Assembly: GCA_963839365.1 (NCBI GenBank)
Contig: CAWIUT010000010.1
Span: 434,001-498,000 of the forward strand
Length of the DNA stretch: 64,000 nt
Direction: 5' to 3'
Source of the DNA: DASSKA01 sp963839365
GTDB lineage: Bacteria > Actinomycetota > Actinomycetes > Propionibacteriales > Nocardioidaceae
Position numbers and translations under genes: made by a program. Under the pieces are notes generated by a model, which worked only from the letters and a program-made list of their open reading frames with translations, did no database searches and was not told the origin of the DNA. Shown piece after piece: positions 16,436-24,639 of this stretch (position 1 is its first letter; every line of letters begins with the position of its first letter).

Positions 16436-17209
16436 ATGGCAAACGGGCAGGACACGTCGTCCGGTGTGCAGTCGGTCGACCGTGCGCTCACCATCCTCGG
16501 CATCCTCGCGCGGCACGGAGAGGCGGGGATCACCGAGATCGCCGGCGAGCTCGGCGTGCACAAGAGCACGGCGTTCCGGCTCGTCGCCACGCTGGAGTCC
16601 CACGACTTGGTCGAGCAGAACCAGGAGCGCGGGAAGTACCGGCTCGGAGTGGGTGTCCTGCGCCTCGCCGGCGCCACCACCGCCCGGCTCGACGTGGTGC
16701 AGGAGGCTCGCGCGGTCTGTCGCCAGCTGGCGGCGGACTCCGGGGAGACGGTGAACATCGCGGTTCTCTCGGAGCGGTCGGCGCTCTACCTGGACCAGGT
16801 GGCCGGCCAGTCGGCGTTGCAGTCGCACAACTGGGTGGGTCAGCACATCCCGCTGCACGCCACGTCCAACGGCAAGGTGCTGCTCAGCGGTCTTGCATCG
16901 ACGCAGGTCGACGACCGGGTGCCTCGACTGCCGCGGTACACGCCACGCACCGTGACCGGTCGGGCTCAGCTGCGGCGCGAGCTGGCCGAGGTCCGTGAGC
17001 AGGGGTACGCCGTCGCGGTCGACGAGCTGGAGATCGGTCTGACGGCGATCGCCGCGCCGATCCGTAACGCCCACGGTGACGTCATCGCGTCCCTGAGCGT
17101 CTCGGGTCCGACGTTCCGGATCGACGCCCCACGTGTGAAGGAGCTGGTCCCGGTGGTCCGGGAGGCGGCCGAGGAGGTCTCGCATCGACTTGGCTACGGG
17201 GCGCCGTAG
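16436..17209 (+). CDS. IclR-family transcriptional regulator (purU / dehydrogenase side)
   Basis: 257 residues. Helix-turn-helix at about residues 12-65 (VDRALTILGILARHG, GITEIAGELGVHKSTAFRLVATLE), effector domain with HIPLHATSNGKVLLSG and GYAVAVDELEIGLTAIAAPI. It is divergent from purU and upstream of the FAD dehydrogenase-ETF operon. Related inverted repeats occur before purU/iclR, the dehydrogenase gene and the metF-like gene, suggesting one regulon. It is distinct from the IclR encoded at 13133, so the cluster has two regulators. The leaderless start is discussed under the control region. Confidence 0.9.
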   Translation: MANGQDTSSGVQSVDRALTILGILARHGEAGITEIAGELGVHKSTAFRLVATLESHDLVEQNQERGKYRLGVGVLRLAGATTARLDVVQEARAVCRQLAADSGETVNIAVLSERSALYLDQVAGQSALQSHNWVGQHIPLHATSNGKVLLSGLASTQVDDRVPRLPRYTPRTVTGRAQLRRELAEVREQGYAVAVDELEIGLTAIAAPIRNAHGDVIASLSVSGPTFRIDAPRVKELVPVVREAAEEVSHRLGYGAP

Positions 17210-17322
17210 TCCTCGAGGGCCGGATCGGTGAGGCAGACCCTCGCGTGCGCCGTCCTCCCGCTACCGGGGCCGTCCGGAGGTCCGCCGCCTCGAGGCGCGG
17301 CAGCTTCGTTCGCCGTACTTGG

Positions 17323-17395
17323 TTGACACCGACCGAGGCATGGTCGCAGGATCTAGATGTTTCGTATAGCGCTTCGAGTTGCGAACTACGCAACT
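17323..17395 (+). promoter_or_regulatory. Promoter and operator-like repeats before the dehydrogenase-ETF operon
   Basis: TTGACA (17323-17328) and CAGGAT (17347-17352) make a good promoter with 18-bp spacing. Downstream come TTTCGTATAGCGC (17360-17372) and the inverted repeat AGTTGCG-AACTA-CGCAACT (17377-17395), placed over the expected transcript start and 5' leader, where a bound repressor would block transcription. Half-sites TTGCG/CGCAA match those before purU/iclR. Confidence 0.5.
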
Positions 17396-17411
17396 TCCGG
17401 AAGGAGTCCCG

Positions 17412-19928
17412 ATGGCCACCGTCCCGTCCGCCGCCCGCGTGGTCGTCATCGGCGCCGGCATCGTCGGCAACAGCCTCACCTATCACCTGGCGCGGTTGGG
17501 CTGGCGCGACATCGTGCAGATCGACAAGGGGGCGCTGCCGAACCCTGGCGGCTCCACAGGGCACGCCTCCAACTTCATCTTCCCGGTGGACCACTCCCGC
17601 GAGATCACCGATCTGACTCTGGACAGCGTGCGTCAGTACCAGGAGATGGGCGTGTTCACCGAGTCAGGCGGGTTCGAGGTCGCGCGCACGGAAGCGCGGA
17701 TGGAGGAGCTGCGCCGCCGGATGAGCTCGGCCCGGGTCTGGGGCATCGAGTCCGAGCTGGTCACTCCCGAGCAGGTGGTCGAGAAGGTGCCGTTCCTGGC
17801 CGCCGACCAGATCGTCGGCGGGTTCTGGACGCCCTCGGTGGGCGTGGTGGACTCCCTTCGCGCAGGCACGATCATGCGCGAGCGCGCCATGGAGCTCGGC
17901 GCGCTCACCGTCGTGCCCACCGTCGAGGTGGTCGGGATGGACGTCGAGGACGGCGCCATCCGGCGGGTGCGCACCTCCGGTGGGGACATCGAGGCGAAGA
18001 CCGTCGTGATCGCGTGCGGCGTGTGGAGCCCCGCGCTGGCGCGGATGGCGGGCGCGCACATCCCGCTCACCCCCGCCGTGCACCAGATGATCAGCGTCGG
18101 CCCGTGTCCGCAGCTGTCCGAGAGGGAAGGTGAGATCAGCTTCCCGATCGTCCGGGACATGGACACCTTCTGCTACGAGCGCCAGCACGGCGCCGACATG
18201 GAGGTCGGTTCGTACGCGCACCGGCCGATCCTGCACGACCCGGAGGAGATTCCCTCCATCGAGCAGGCCAAGCTGTCCCCGACCGAGATGCCGTTCACCT
18301 CCGACGACTTCGACCCCCAGCTGGAGCAGGCCTTCGAGCTGATGCCGGATCTGCTGGGCGCCGAGGGCGCGGAGATCCGCTACGCGATCAACGGCCTGCT
18401 TTCCCTCACGCCCGACGGGGCGCCGATCCTCGGCGAGACCCCTGAGGTGAAGGGACTGTGGTCGGCCGCCGCGGTGTGGGTCAAGGAGGGCCCCGGCGTG
18501 GGCCGGGCGGTCGCCGAGTGGATGACCACCGGCCTGCCGGAGATCGACCTCGGGCACTCCGACATCGCCAGGTTCTACCCGCACCAGCGCACCCGCGAGC
18601 ACATCCGGGCACGCACCAGCGAGGCGTTCAACAAGACCTACGGCATCGTGCACCCCGGAGAGCAGTACGAGTCCGACCGCGGACAGCGGCTGCCGCCGAT
18701 GTACGCCGACCAGCAGCAGCGCGCCGCGCGGTTCTTCGAGGCGGCCGGCTGGGAGCGTCCGTTCTGGTACGAGTCGAACGCCCACCTGCTCGAGGAGTAC
18801 GGCGACCGAGTGATGCCCCGCGAGCACGAGTGGGACGCGCGCTGGTGGTCGCCGATCATCAACGCCGAGCATCTGGCCATGCGCGACCGGGCGGGCATCG
18901 TGGACCTCTCCGCATTCGCGATCTTCAACGTGGTCGGCCCCGGCGCCCTGGAGGCGGTGCAGGGGATCGTGGTCGCCCAGTGCGACGTCCCGGTCGGGCG
19001 GGTGATCTACACCCCGGTGCTCGACGAGCGCGGCGGGTTCCGCTCCGACCTGACCCTGATGCGACTCGCGCACGACCGGTTCCGCGTCGTCACCGGCGGT
19101 GCGCACGGGATGGTGGACCGGAAGTGGTTCGCGGACCGGATGCCGGCTCGGGGGACCGCATGTGTGGTGGACCTGACCTCGGCGTTCACCACCATCGGCC
19201 TGTGGGGGCCGCGGGCTCGCGACATCCTCGGGGAGCTGACCCGTGACGACATCAGCCACGACGGCTTCCGGTTCGGCTCGTGCCGCAACATCGAGGTGGA
19301 GTCGCTTTCCGTGCTGGCGTCCCGGATCTCCTACGTGGGCGAGCTCGGTTGGGAGCTGCACCTGCCCATCGAGCAGGGCGCCCGGCTCTGGTCGCTGCTG
19401 CACGAGGCCGGTTCGTCGTACGGTGCGGTCCCGGTCGGCATCGGCGTCTACGGCACTACCGGACGCCTCGAGAAGGGCTACCGCGCCTACGGTTTCGAGC
19501 TCGACTCCGAGCGCACGATCGTGGAGGCCGGGATGCAGCGCCCCAAGGTGAAGTCGGCGGAGTTCGTGGGCCGGGAGGCGTACCTGAAGCAGCGGGTGGA
19601 AGAGCCGAAGGCGGTCCTCTGCACGCTGGTGGTCGACGACCACACGTCGAGGTCCGGGATGAAGCGCTACATGCTCGGCGGCGAGCCCATCCTGGCCAAG
19701 GGCGGTGGTGTGCTGCTCGACGACCTCGGCCGCCGGCCCTACGTGACGACCGCTGGTTCGGCGCCCTCGCTCGGCAAGCACCTGCTGATGGCCTACCTGC
19801 CGCCGTCGGAGGCGACAGTCGGCAACGAGCTGGGCGTCTCCTACATGGAGGAGCTGTACCCGTTGACCGTCGGCTCGGTCGACAGCACCGCCTTGTTCGA
19901 CCCCGACAACGAACGGATCCGGTCATGA
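17412..19928 (+). CDS. FAD-dependent dimethylglycine/sarcosine dehydrogenase-like protein fused to GcvT domain
   Basis: 838 residues. Residues 1 to about 400 are a DAO-type flavoprotein: GAGIVG (14-19), STGHASN near residue 51 (at the position of the flavin-linking His in DMGDH relatives) and LSLTPDGAPILGETPEVKG. Residues about 430-830 are an aminomethyltransferase (GcvT) domain that binds THF (FNVVGPGALEAVQGIV, SYVGELGWELHLP, RLEKGYRAYGFELD). The reaction type is oxidative N-demethylation, with electrons passed to ETF and formaldehyde captured as methylene-THF. Dimethylglycine, the product of betaine demethylation, or sarcosine is the natural guess. GGAAGGAG precedes ATG 17412. The stop overlaps etfB by 4 nt. 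Confidence 0.9.
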   Translation: MATVPSAARVVVIGAGIVGNSLTYHLARLGWRDIVQIDKGALPNPGGSTGHASNFIFPVDHSREITDLTLDSVRQYQEMGVFTESGGFEVARTEARMEELRRRMSSARVWGIESELVTPEQVVEKVPFLAADQIVGGFWTPSVGVVDSLRAGTIMRERAMELGALTVVPTVEVVGMDVEDGAIRRVRTSGGDIEAKTVVIACGVWSPALARMAGAHIPLTPAVHQMISVGPCPQLSEREGEISFPIVRDMDTFCYERQHGADMEVGSYAHRPILHDPEEIPSIEQAKLSPTEMPFTSDDFDPQLEQAFELMPDLLGAEGAEIRYAINGLLSLTPDGAPILGETPEVKGLWSAAAVWVKEGPGVGRAVAEWMTTGLPEIDLGHSDIARFYPHQRTREHIRARTSEAFNKTYGIVHPGEQYESDRGQRLPPMYADQQQRAARFFEAAGWERPFWYESNAHLLEEYGDRVMPREHEWDARWWSPIINAEHLAMRDRAGIVDLSAFAIFNVVGPGALEAVQGIVVAQCDVPVGRVIYTPVLDERGGFRSDLTLMRLAHDRFRVVTGGAHGMVDRKWFADRMPARGTACVVDLTSAFTTIGLWGPRARDILGELTRDDISHDGFRFGSCRNIEVESLSVLASRISYVGELGWELHLPIEQGARLWSLLHEAGSSYGAVPVGIGVYGTTGRLEKGYRAYGFELDSERTIVEAGMQRPKVKSAEFVGREAYLKQRVEEPKAVLCTLVVDDHTSRSGMKRYMLGGEPILAKGGGVLLDDLGRRPYVTTAGSAPSLGKHLLMAYLPPSEATVGNELGVSYMEELYPLTVGSVDSTALFDPDNERIRS

Positions 19929-20698
19929 GCAACGTCCTGGTGTGCATCAAGCGAGTCCCGGAGACCGGGGGGCAGGTGACGCTGACCGGCGACGGCCGGG
20001 CCGTCGACGACAGGAACCTGGGCCACACGGTGAGCCCGCACGAGGAGTGTGCTGTCGAGCTGGCCATCGCGGTGGCCAAGGACACCGGCGGCGAGGTGAC
20101 CGTGCTGACCGTCGGCCCCGACGCCGCGGTCGAGCAGCTGCGCAACGCGCTCGCCGTCGGCTGCGCCCGTGCGGTGCGGGTGCAGGCCGACGCCTCCGGC
20201 TACGGCCCGGCCGACGTGGCCGCGGCGATCGCCAACGTGGTCCGGGCGCACGAGGCCGACGGCACCAGCTACGAGCTGGTGCTGCTCGGTAACGACGCCC
20301 TGGACACCGGGGACTTCCAGGTCGGCGTCCGGGTGGCCTACGCCCTGGACCGGCCGGTGGTCACGGGCATCAAGACCGTGCAGGTCTCGGACGGAGTGGC
20401 CGTGGCGCGCGGTGACGGTCCGGACGGCGGCTCGGAGATCTTCGAGGTAACGCTCCCTGCGGTGGTCACCGTGATGGAGGGCGGCATCGAGCCGCGCTAC
20501 CCGTCGGTGCCGGGGCGGATGAAGGCCAAGAAGGTGCAGGTCGAGGAGCGCGCGCCCTCGACCACGCCCGCCGGACCAGGACGCCTGCGGCTGAAGCTGC
20601 CGGCGCCCCAGCCCAGCCAGGTGACCATCCTGGGCGAGGGGCCGGGAGCGGCCCCCGCCGTCGTCGACCTGCTGGAGTCCCTGGGGGTGGCCCGATGA
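19925..20698 (+). CDS. etfB: Electron transfer flavoprotein subunit beta
   Basis: 257 residues. MSNVLVCIKRVPETGGQVTL, the N-terminal nucleotide-binding strand, and EVTLPAVVTVMEGG-EPRYPSVPGRMKAKK are typical EtfB segments. It accepts electrons with EtfA from the FAD dehydrogenase encoded just upstream, with which it overlaps by 4 nt (ATGA), and hands them on to ETF:quinone oxidoreductase. The dedicated pair supports an ETF-dependent, not oxygen-dependent, dehydrogenase. Confidence 0.95.
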   Translation: MSNVLVCIKRVPETGGQVTLTGDGRAVDDRNLGHTVSPHEECAVELAIAVAKDTGGEVTVLTVGPDAAVEQLRNALAVGCARAVRVQADASGYGPADVAAAIANVVRAHEADGTSYELVLLGNDALDTGDFQVGVRVAYALDRPVVTGIKTVQVSDGVAVARGDGPDGGSEIFEVTLPAVVTVMEGGIEPRYPSVPGRMKAKKVQVEERAPSTTPAGPGRLRLKLPAPQPSQVTILGEGPGAAPAVVDLLESLGVAR

Positions 20699-21654
20699 TC
20701 CTGGCGCTGGTGGAGACCGACGAGAGCGGCGTCACCGAGACGTCCCGCGAGACGCTCACGTTCTGCCGCAAGCTGGGCCCGACGGTGCACGCGCTCGTGG
20801 TCGGGGAGCTCCCCGACGGCGTGGTGGCCCAGCTGGGCGAGTACGCGGTCGAGAGCGTTCGCCACGTCGACGGTGATGCCTTCGCGTCGTACGCGCCTGC
20901 GGCCTGGGCCGCCGCCGTGGTGGCCGCCTCGGACGGTGCGAGCGCCGTGGTCGCCGCCGGGACGCCTCGCGGCAGCGAGGTGATGGCGCACACTGCCTGC
21001 CGGCTCGGGGCGGCGATGGCGGCCAACGTGGTGGCGGTGGACTCGGTCTCACCGTTGACCGTCTCACGCCAGGTGCTCGCCGGCACGGCGATGGAGGAGA
21101 TGCGCCTGGAGGACCGGGTGGCGGTGCTCACCGTCGCCGGTCACGCGTGCGAGCCCACACCGGCGGATCCGCCCACCGTGCCCTCGGTCGAGCCCCTCGC
21201 CGTCGAGGTATCCGACCGCGATCTGCGGGCGCGCGTGGCGCGGACCGAGCCCGGAGAGCCCGACGAGTCCGGCAACCTGCGCTCGGCGCGGGTCGTGGTC
21301 GGCGCCGGACGCGGGGTGGGCAGCGCCGACGGCTTCAAGGGCCTGCTCGAGCTCACCGACCTGCTCGGTGGGGTGCTCGGGGTCTCCCGGGTGGTCACCA
21401 GCCTCGGCTGGCGACCGCACCACGAACAGGTGGGGCAGACCGGCAGCCGGGTGTCCCCGGACCTCTACGTCGCGTGCGGCATCAGCGGGGCCATCCAGCA
21501 CTGGTCGGGCATGTCGAGCTCGAAGACCATCCTGGCGATCAACACCGACCCGGATGCGCCGATGGTGACCAAGGCGCACTACGCGGTCGTCGGTGACCTG
21601 CACGAGATCGTTCCCGCCATCAACGATGAGATTCGTCGCCGGCGTGCGGGCTGA
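20695..21654 (+). CDS. etfA: Electron transfer flavoprotein subunit alpha
   Basis: 319 residues. The C-terminal FAD domain is unmistakable: VVGAGRGVGSADGFKGLLEL, SLGWRPHHEQVGQTG, YVACGISGAIQHWSGM and ILAINTDPDAPM. The N-terminal half is the family's variable Rossmann domain. It overlaps etfB by 4 nt and closes the dehydrogenase-ETF operon; two hairpins follow. Confidence 0.95.
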   Translation: MILALVETDESGVTETSRETLTFCRKLGPTVHALVVGELPDGVVAQLGEYAVESVRHVDGDAFASYAPAAWAAAVVAASDGASAVVAAGTPRGSEVMAHTACRLGAAMAANVVAVDSVSPLTVSRQVLAGTAMEEMRLEDRVAVLTVAGHACEPTPADPPTVPSVEPLAVEVSDRDLRARVARTEPGEPDESGNLRSARVVVGAGRGVGSADGFKGLLELTDLLGGVLGVSRVVTSLGWRPHHEQVGQTGSRVSPDLYVACGISGAIQHWSGMSSSKTILAINTDPDAPMVTKAHYAVVGDLHEIVPAINDEIRRRRAG

Positions 21655-21681
21655 GCTCTTCGAACGGCACAGTCCCCAGCG

Positions 21682-21727
21682 CTGAGGGTTCTGACCCCTC
21701 AGACCGCTCAAAGGGACACCGTCCCTT
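21682..21727 (+). terminator. Two consecutive hairpins ending the ETF operon
   Basis: CTGAGGG (21682-21688) pairs with CCCTCAG (21696-21702), and AAGGGAC (21711-21717) pairs with GTCCCTT (21721-21727) around a 3-nt loop. They lie 27-73 nt after the etfA stop. Neither has a U-run, which is usual in this GC range. Confidence 0.6.
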
Positions 21728-21868
21728 CCAGGCCCGCCGGTTCGGGGCCGCCGGCTCGTTCAGGACGTCGCCGTCCTGCGCTCGGCCGAGCCGCTCTCAC
21801 TGTCGGTTCAGGTTGGCCCACGACAATGAACCGTCCGACACCGACAAGCCAGGATGGGACGGGTCAGC

Positions 21869-22525
21869 ATGTCCGCGGTGATTCCTCCCGAGCTGCTCGG
21901 GCTCGGCTGGCTGGACCCGCAGGCCCTTCTGCATCAGTTCGGCGTCTACGCCCTGTGGGGCGGAGCGTTGATGATCTTCGCCGAGTGCGGACTGCTGATG
22001 GGCTTCTTCTTGCCCGGTGACTCGCTGTTGTTCACCGCGGGGCTGCTCATCGGCCGCGGCGACATCGCCTACCCGTTGTGGTTGAGCTGTGTGGTGCTCA
22101 GCGTGGCTGCGGTGGCGGGTAACGCGTGCGGCTACCTGATCGGCGCCAAGGCAGGGCCAACCGTGTTCGACAGACCACGGTCGCGTTGGTTCAAGAAGGA
22201 GTACGTCACCAAGACCCACGAGTTCTTCGAACGGTTCGGGAACCGGGCCATCGTGCTGGGAAGGTTCGTGCCGATCGTGCGGACGTTCATCACCGTGATG
22301 GCCGGGGTGGGGGCGATGGGCTTTCGGCGGTTCGTGACCTACTCCGCCATCGGTGGAGTGGTCTGGGCGACCGGGGTGACGGTGCTCGGGTACTTCCTCG
22401 GGGAGATCGCGTTCATCCGCAACCACGTCGAGGCGATGCTGGGCGCGATGGTGCTGGTCTCGGTGGTTCCCATCGGCCTCGAGCTGCTCAGGAGCCGCCT
22501 GTTCGGCCGCGACCACGTGCAGTGA
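21869..22525 (+). CDS. DedA family membrane protein
   Basis: 218 residues. FAECGLLMGFFLPGDSLLFTAGLL and GRFVPIVRTFITVMAGVGAM are the two DedA (SNARE-associated/VTT) signatures, with about five membrane segments and a conserved Arg pair. Members are polyprenyl-phosphate or phospholipid flippases, or proton-dependent transporters, needed for envelope homeostasis. ATG 21869 gives the usual short N-terminus; ATG 21854 in the same frame is an equally possible start. Confidence 0.88.
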   Translation: MSAVIPPELLGLGWLDPQALLHQFGVYALWGGALMIFAECGLLMGFFLPGDSLLFTAGLLIGRGDIAYPLWLSCVVLSVAAVAGNACGYLIGAKAGPTVFDRPRSRWFKKEYVTKTHEFFERFGNRAIVLGRFVPIVRTFITVMAGVGAMGFRRFVTYSAIGGVVWATGVTVLGYFLGEIAFIRNHVEAMLGAMVLVSVVPIGLELLRSRLFGRDHVQ

Positions 22526-22662
22526 TCGCGCGGTCGGCGGACTCAGGTTGCCTTCAGCCCACGGCCGCATACTGTGCGGCACCGGTGGGTGCTCACCGGA
22601 GCACGCGCCGGCGCACCTGCCGCATCGGCGGTGTGGCGACGGCGTTGGCGAGGGAGTCGTGC

Positions 22663-22779
22663 ATGTTCGGCATGAGCGGGGGTGAGGTGGTGATCGCGGT
22701 GGCTGCGGTGGGCCTGGTGGCAGGGATCGTACGTCGGATCGTCGGGCGCCGAGCCGGACGGGGATGCGGAGATCGTTGA
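22663..22779 (+). CDS. Small single-span membrane peptide coupled to glycosyltransferase
   Basis: 38 residues: MFGMSGGEVV, a hydrophobic segment IAVAAVGLVAGI and a basic tail VRRIVGRRAGRG. GAGGGAG lies 6 nt before the ATG, and its TGA overlaps the ATG of the glycosyltransferase gene (TGATG at 22777-22781), the arrangement expected for a translated, coupled upstream gene. The function is unknown; it may be a membrane anchor or partner for the enzyme. Confidence 0.5.
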   Translation: MFGMSGGEVVIAVAAVGLVAGIVRRIVGRRAGRGCGDR

Positions 22780-24377
22780 TGCGGATCGCGGTGGTCACCG
22801 AGACCTGGTCGCCGAGCGTCGATGGTGTCGTGGTGCGCTTGGAGCACACGGTGCGTGCGCTGCGGGAGGCCGGCCACGAGGTGTTGGTCATTGCGCCGAC
22901 GGTGGGCAGCGGCATCCTCGGCGTACAGGAGCAGCGCACCCGCGGCATCAGCTTGTGGTTCGTGTACGGCGGGCGTCGCTGGGCGTTGCCCGACAGGAGG
23001 GTGAACCGCTGGTTGCGGGAGTTCGAGCCCGATGTGGTGCACGTGGTGAACCCGGTCCTGATGGGCTCGGTCGCCGCCTGGCACGCGACCGGTCGCCATG
23101 CCGTGGCGGTGAGCTACCACACGGACGTGGCGGCGTACGCGGGGCACTACCACCTGGGGTGGCTGCGCAGGCCGCTGCGGGCGGTGATGCGTCGGACGTA
23201 CCGGCGCGCGGCGGTACGCCTGGCGACCGCGGAGCTGGGCCGCAGGCAGCTGGCGGAGATCGGTATCGGCGACGTCGAGCTGTGGTCCCGGGGCGTGGAC
23301 CGCGAGCTCTTCCGACCGGATCGCGATGGCAGGGCGATGCGTGGCCGGCTCTGCCCGCATCGGGCCGAGCCGCTGGCGCTCTACGTCGGCCGGTTGGCTG
23401 CCGAGAAGGGCTGCGAGCGGCTGCTGCCGCTTGCACAGGCCGACCCCCCGGTGCACGTGGCTTTCGTCGGGGACGGTCCGGACCGAAAGCGCCTGGAGCG
23501 GTTGTTCGCGGGAACGCACGCCACCTTCGCGGGAGTGCTGCGAGGAGAAGAGCTGGCGCAGGCCTACGTGGCTGCTGACGTGTTCGTCTTTCCCTCGGGC
23601 ACCGACACCTTGGGACTGGTGCTGTTGGAGGCGATGGCGTGCCGGGTGCCGGTGGTGGCCACCGACACGCCCGCAGGGCGTCAGACTCTCCAGGGTTACC
23701 CCCGGCACCGCCTGGTGGACGGGGCCGATGACGGGGCGCTCGTGCACGCCGTCCGGGCCGCGGCCGACGCCCCGAGATGCACCGACGAGACCCCGCACGA
23801 GGCCGGCCTCGGCAACGGATGGCGAGCTGCCACCGACCAGCTGCTCGATGCCTACCGCACCGCGCAACGCACGGCGCGTGCCTCCGGCACGCGGCACTCG
23901 GTCCGAATCGGCCGGTTCGCCGCCGTAGGTGCCTCCAACGTGGTCTTGGACCTGGCGGTGTTCAACCTGTTGGTGCTCACCCATCCGACCCGTTCTGCAT
24001 GGCTGCTGGTGGCCTACAACACCGTGGCGGTCCTCGCGGCGCTCGCCAACAGCTACGTCTGGAACAGCCGGTGGACGTTCGGCGACCGGCCGCCGGCGCG
24101 GCCGGCGCACCGGTGGCGGCAGCGACTGCTGTTCGCCCTCCAAGGTGGCCTCAACCTCGCCGTGAACGACGTCGCCGTGCTGGGCACCTCGCTCGTGCTC
24201 ATCTCCCTGCTCGGAGCGCCGACCGCGATAGCGGCCAACGCCTCCAAGGTGGTGGCCATGCTCACCGCGTCGTTGGTCAGCTACCTGCTCATGCACCTGG
24301 TCGTCTTCCCCACGCCGCGAGAAGACGGACGCGGCCCGTCCATCCAGTCCCACCCGGAGTGCCCCGACCCGGAGTGA
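22779..24377 (+). CDS. GT4 glycosyltransferase fused to a GtrA-like membrane domain
   Basis: 532 residues. Residues 1 to about 370 are a GT-B, family 4 enzyme (MRIAVVTETWSPSVDGVV, YVGRLAAEKGCERLL, FVGDGPDRKRLE, FVFPSGTDTLGLVLLEAMA), closest in style to actinobacterial phosphatidylinositol or diacylglycerol mannosyltransferases. Residues about 385-515 are a GtrA domain (RIGRFAAVGASNVVLDLAVFN, then four membrane helices), a family that handles polyprenyl-phosphate sugars. The fusion suggests lipid-linked glycan assembly at the inner membrane. ATG 22779 is chosen for the TGATG coupling; an ATG at 22764 is the alternative. Confidence 0.85.
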   Translation: MRIAVVTETWSPSVDGVVVRLEHTVRALREAGHEVLVIAPTVGSGILGVQEQRTRGISLWFVYGGRRWALPDRRVNRWLREFEPDVVHVVNPVLMGSVAAWHATGRHAVAVSYHTDVAAYAGHYHLGWLRRPLRAVMRRTYRRAAVRLATAELGRRQLAEIGIGDVELWSRGVDRELFRPDRDGRAMRGRLCPHRAEPLALYVGRLAAEKGCERLLPLAQADPPVHVAFVGDGPDRKRLERLFAGTHATFAGVLRGEELAQAYVAADVFVFPSGTDTLGLVLLEAMACRVPVVATDTPAGRQTLQGYPRHRLVDGADDGALVHAVRAAADAPRCTDETPHEAGLGNGWRAATDQLLDAYRTAQRTARASGTRHSVRIGRFAAVGASNVVLDLAVFNLLVLTHPTRSAWLLVAYNTVAVLAALANSYVWNSRWTFGDRPPARPAHRWRQRLLFALQGGLNLAVNDVAVLGTSLVLISLLGAPTAIAANASKVVAMLTASLVSYLLMHLVVFPTPREDGRGPSIQSHPECPDPE

Positions 24378-24639
24378 GCCCGGGGCCGCCTTCCTCGGAA
24401 ACAACCCGGCTCGAGAACCTGTCGGTGCTACTGGACCCTGGGGGCAGGGGAGCTCGAACCTGAGAAATGGCGAAACTTCCCGCCGTGGCTCTGCGCGCGG
24501 TCGCCCTCCTGGACGAGGTGGGGCCCTTCGGGGAACGGCAGCCGGGCGAATGGCAGTCCTGTCGTTTGCGCTCGGGCAGTGGACAGGGCAAGGATCGGTC
24601 ACGTGGCGAGTGCCGCGGTGGTGAGGGACGCGGGGCACC

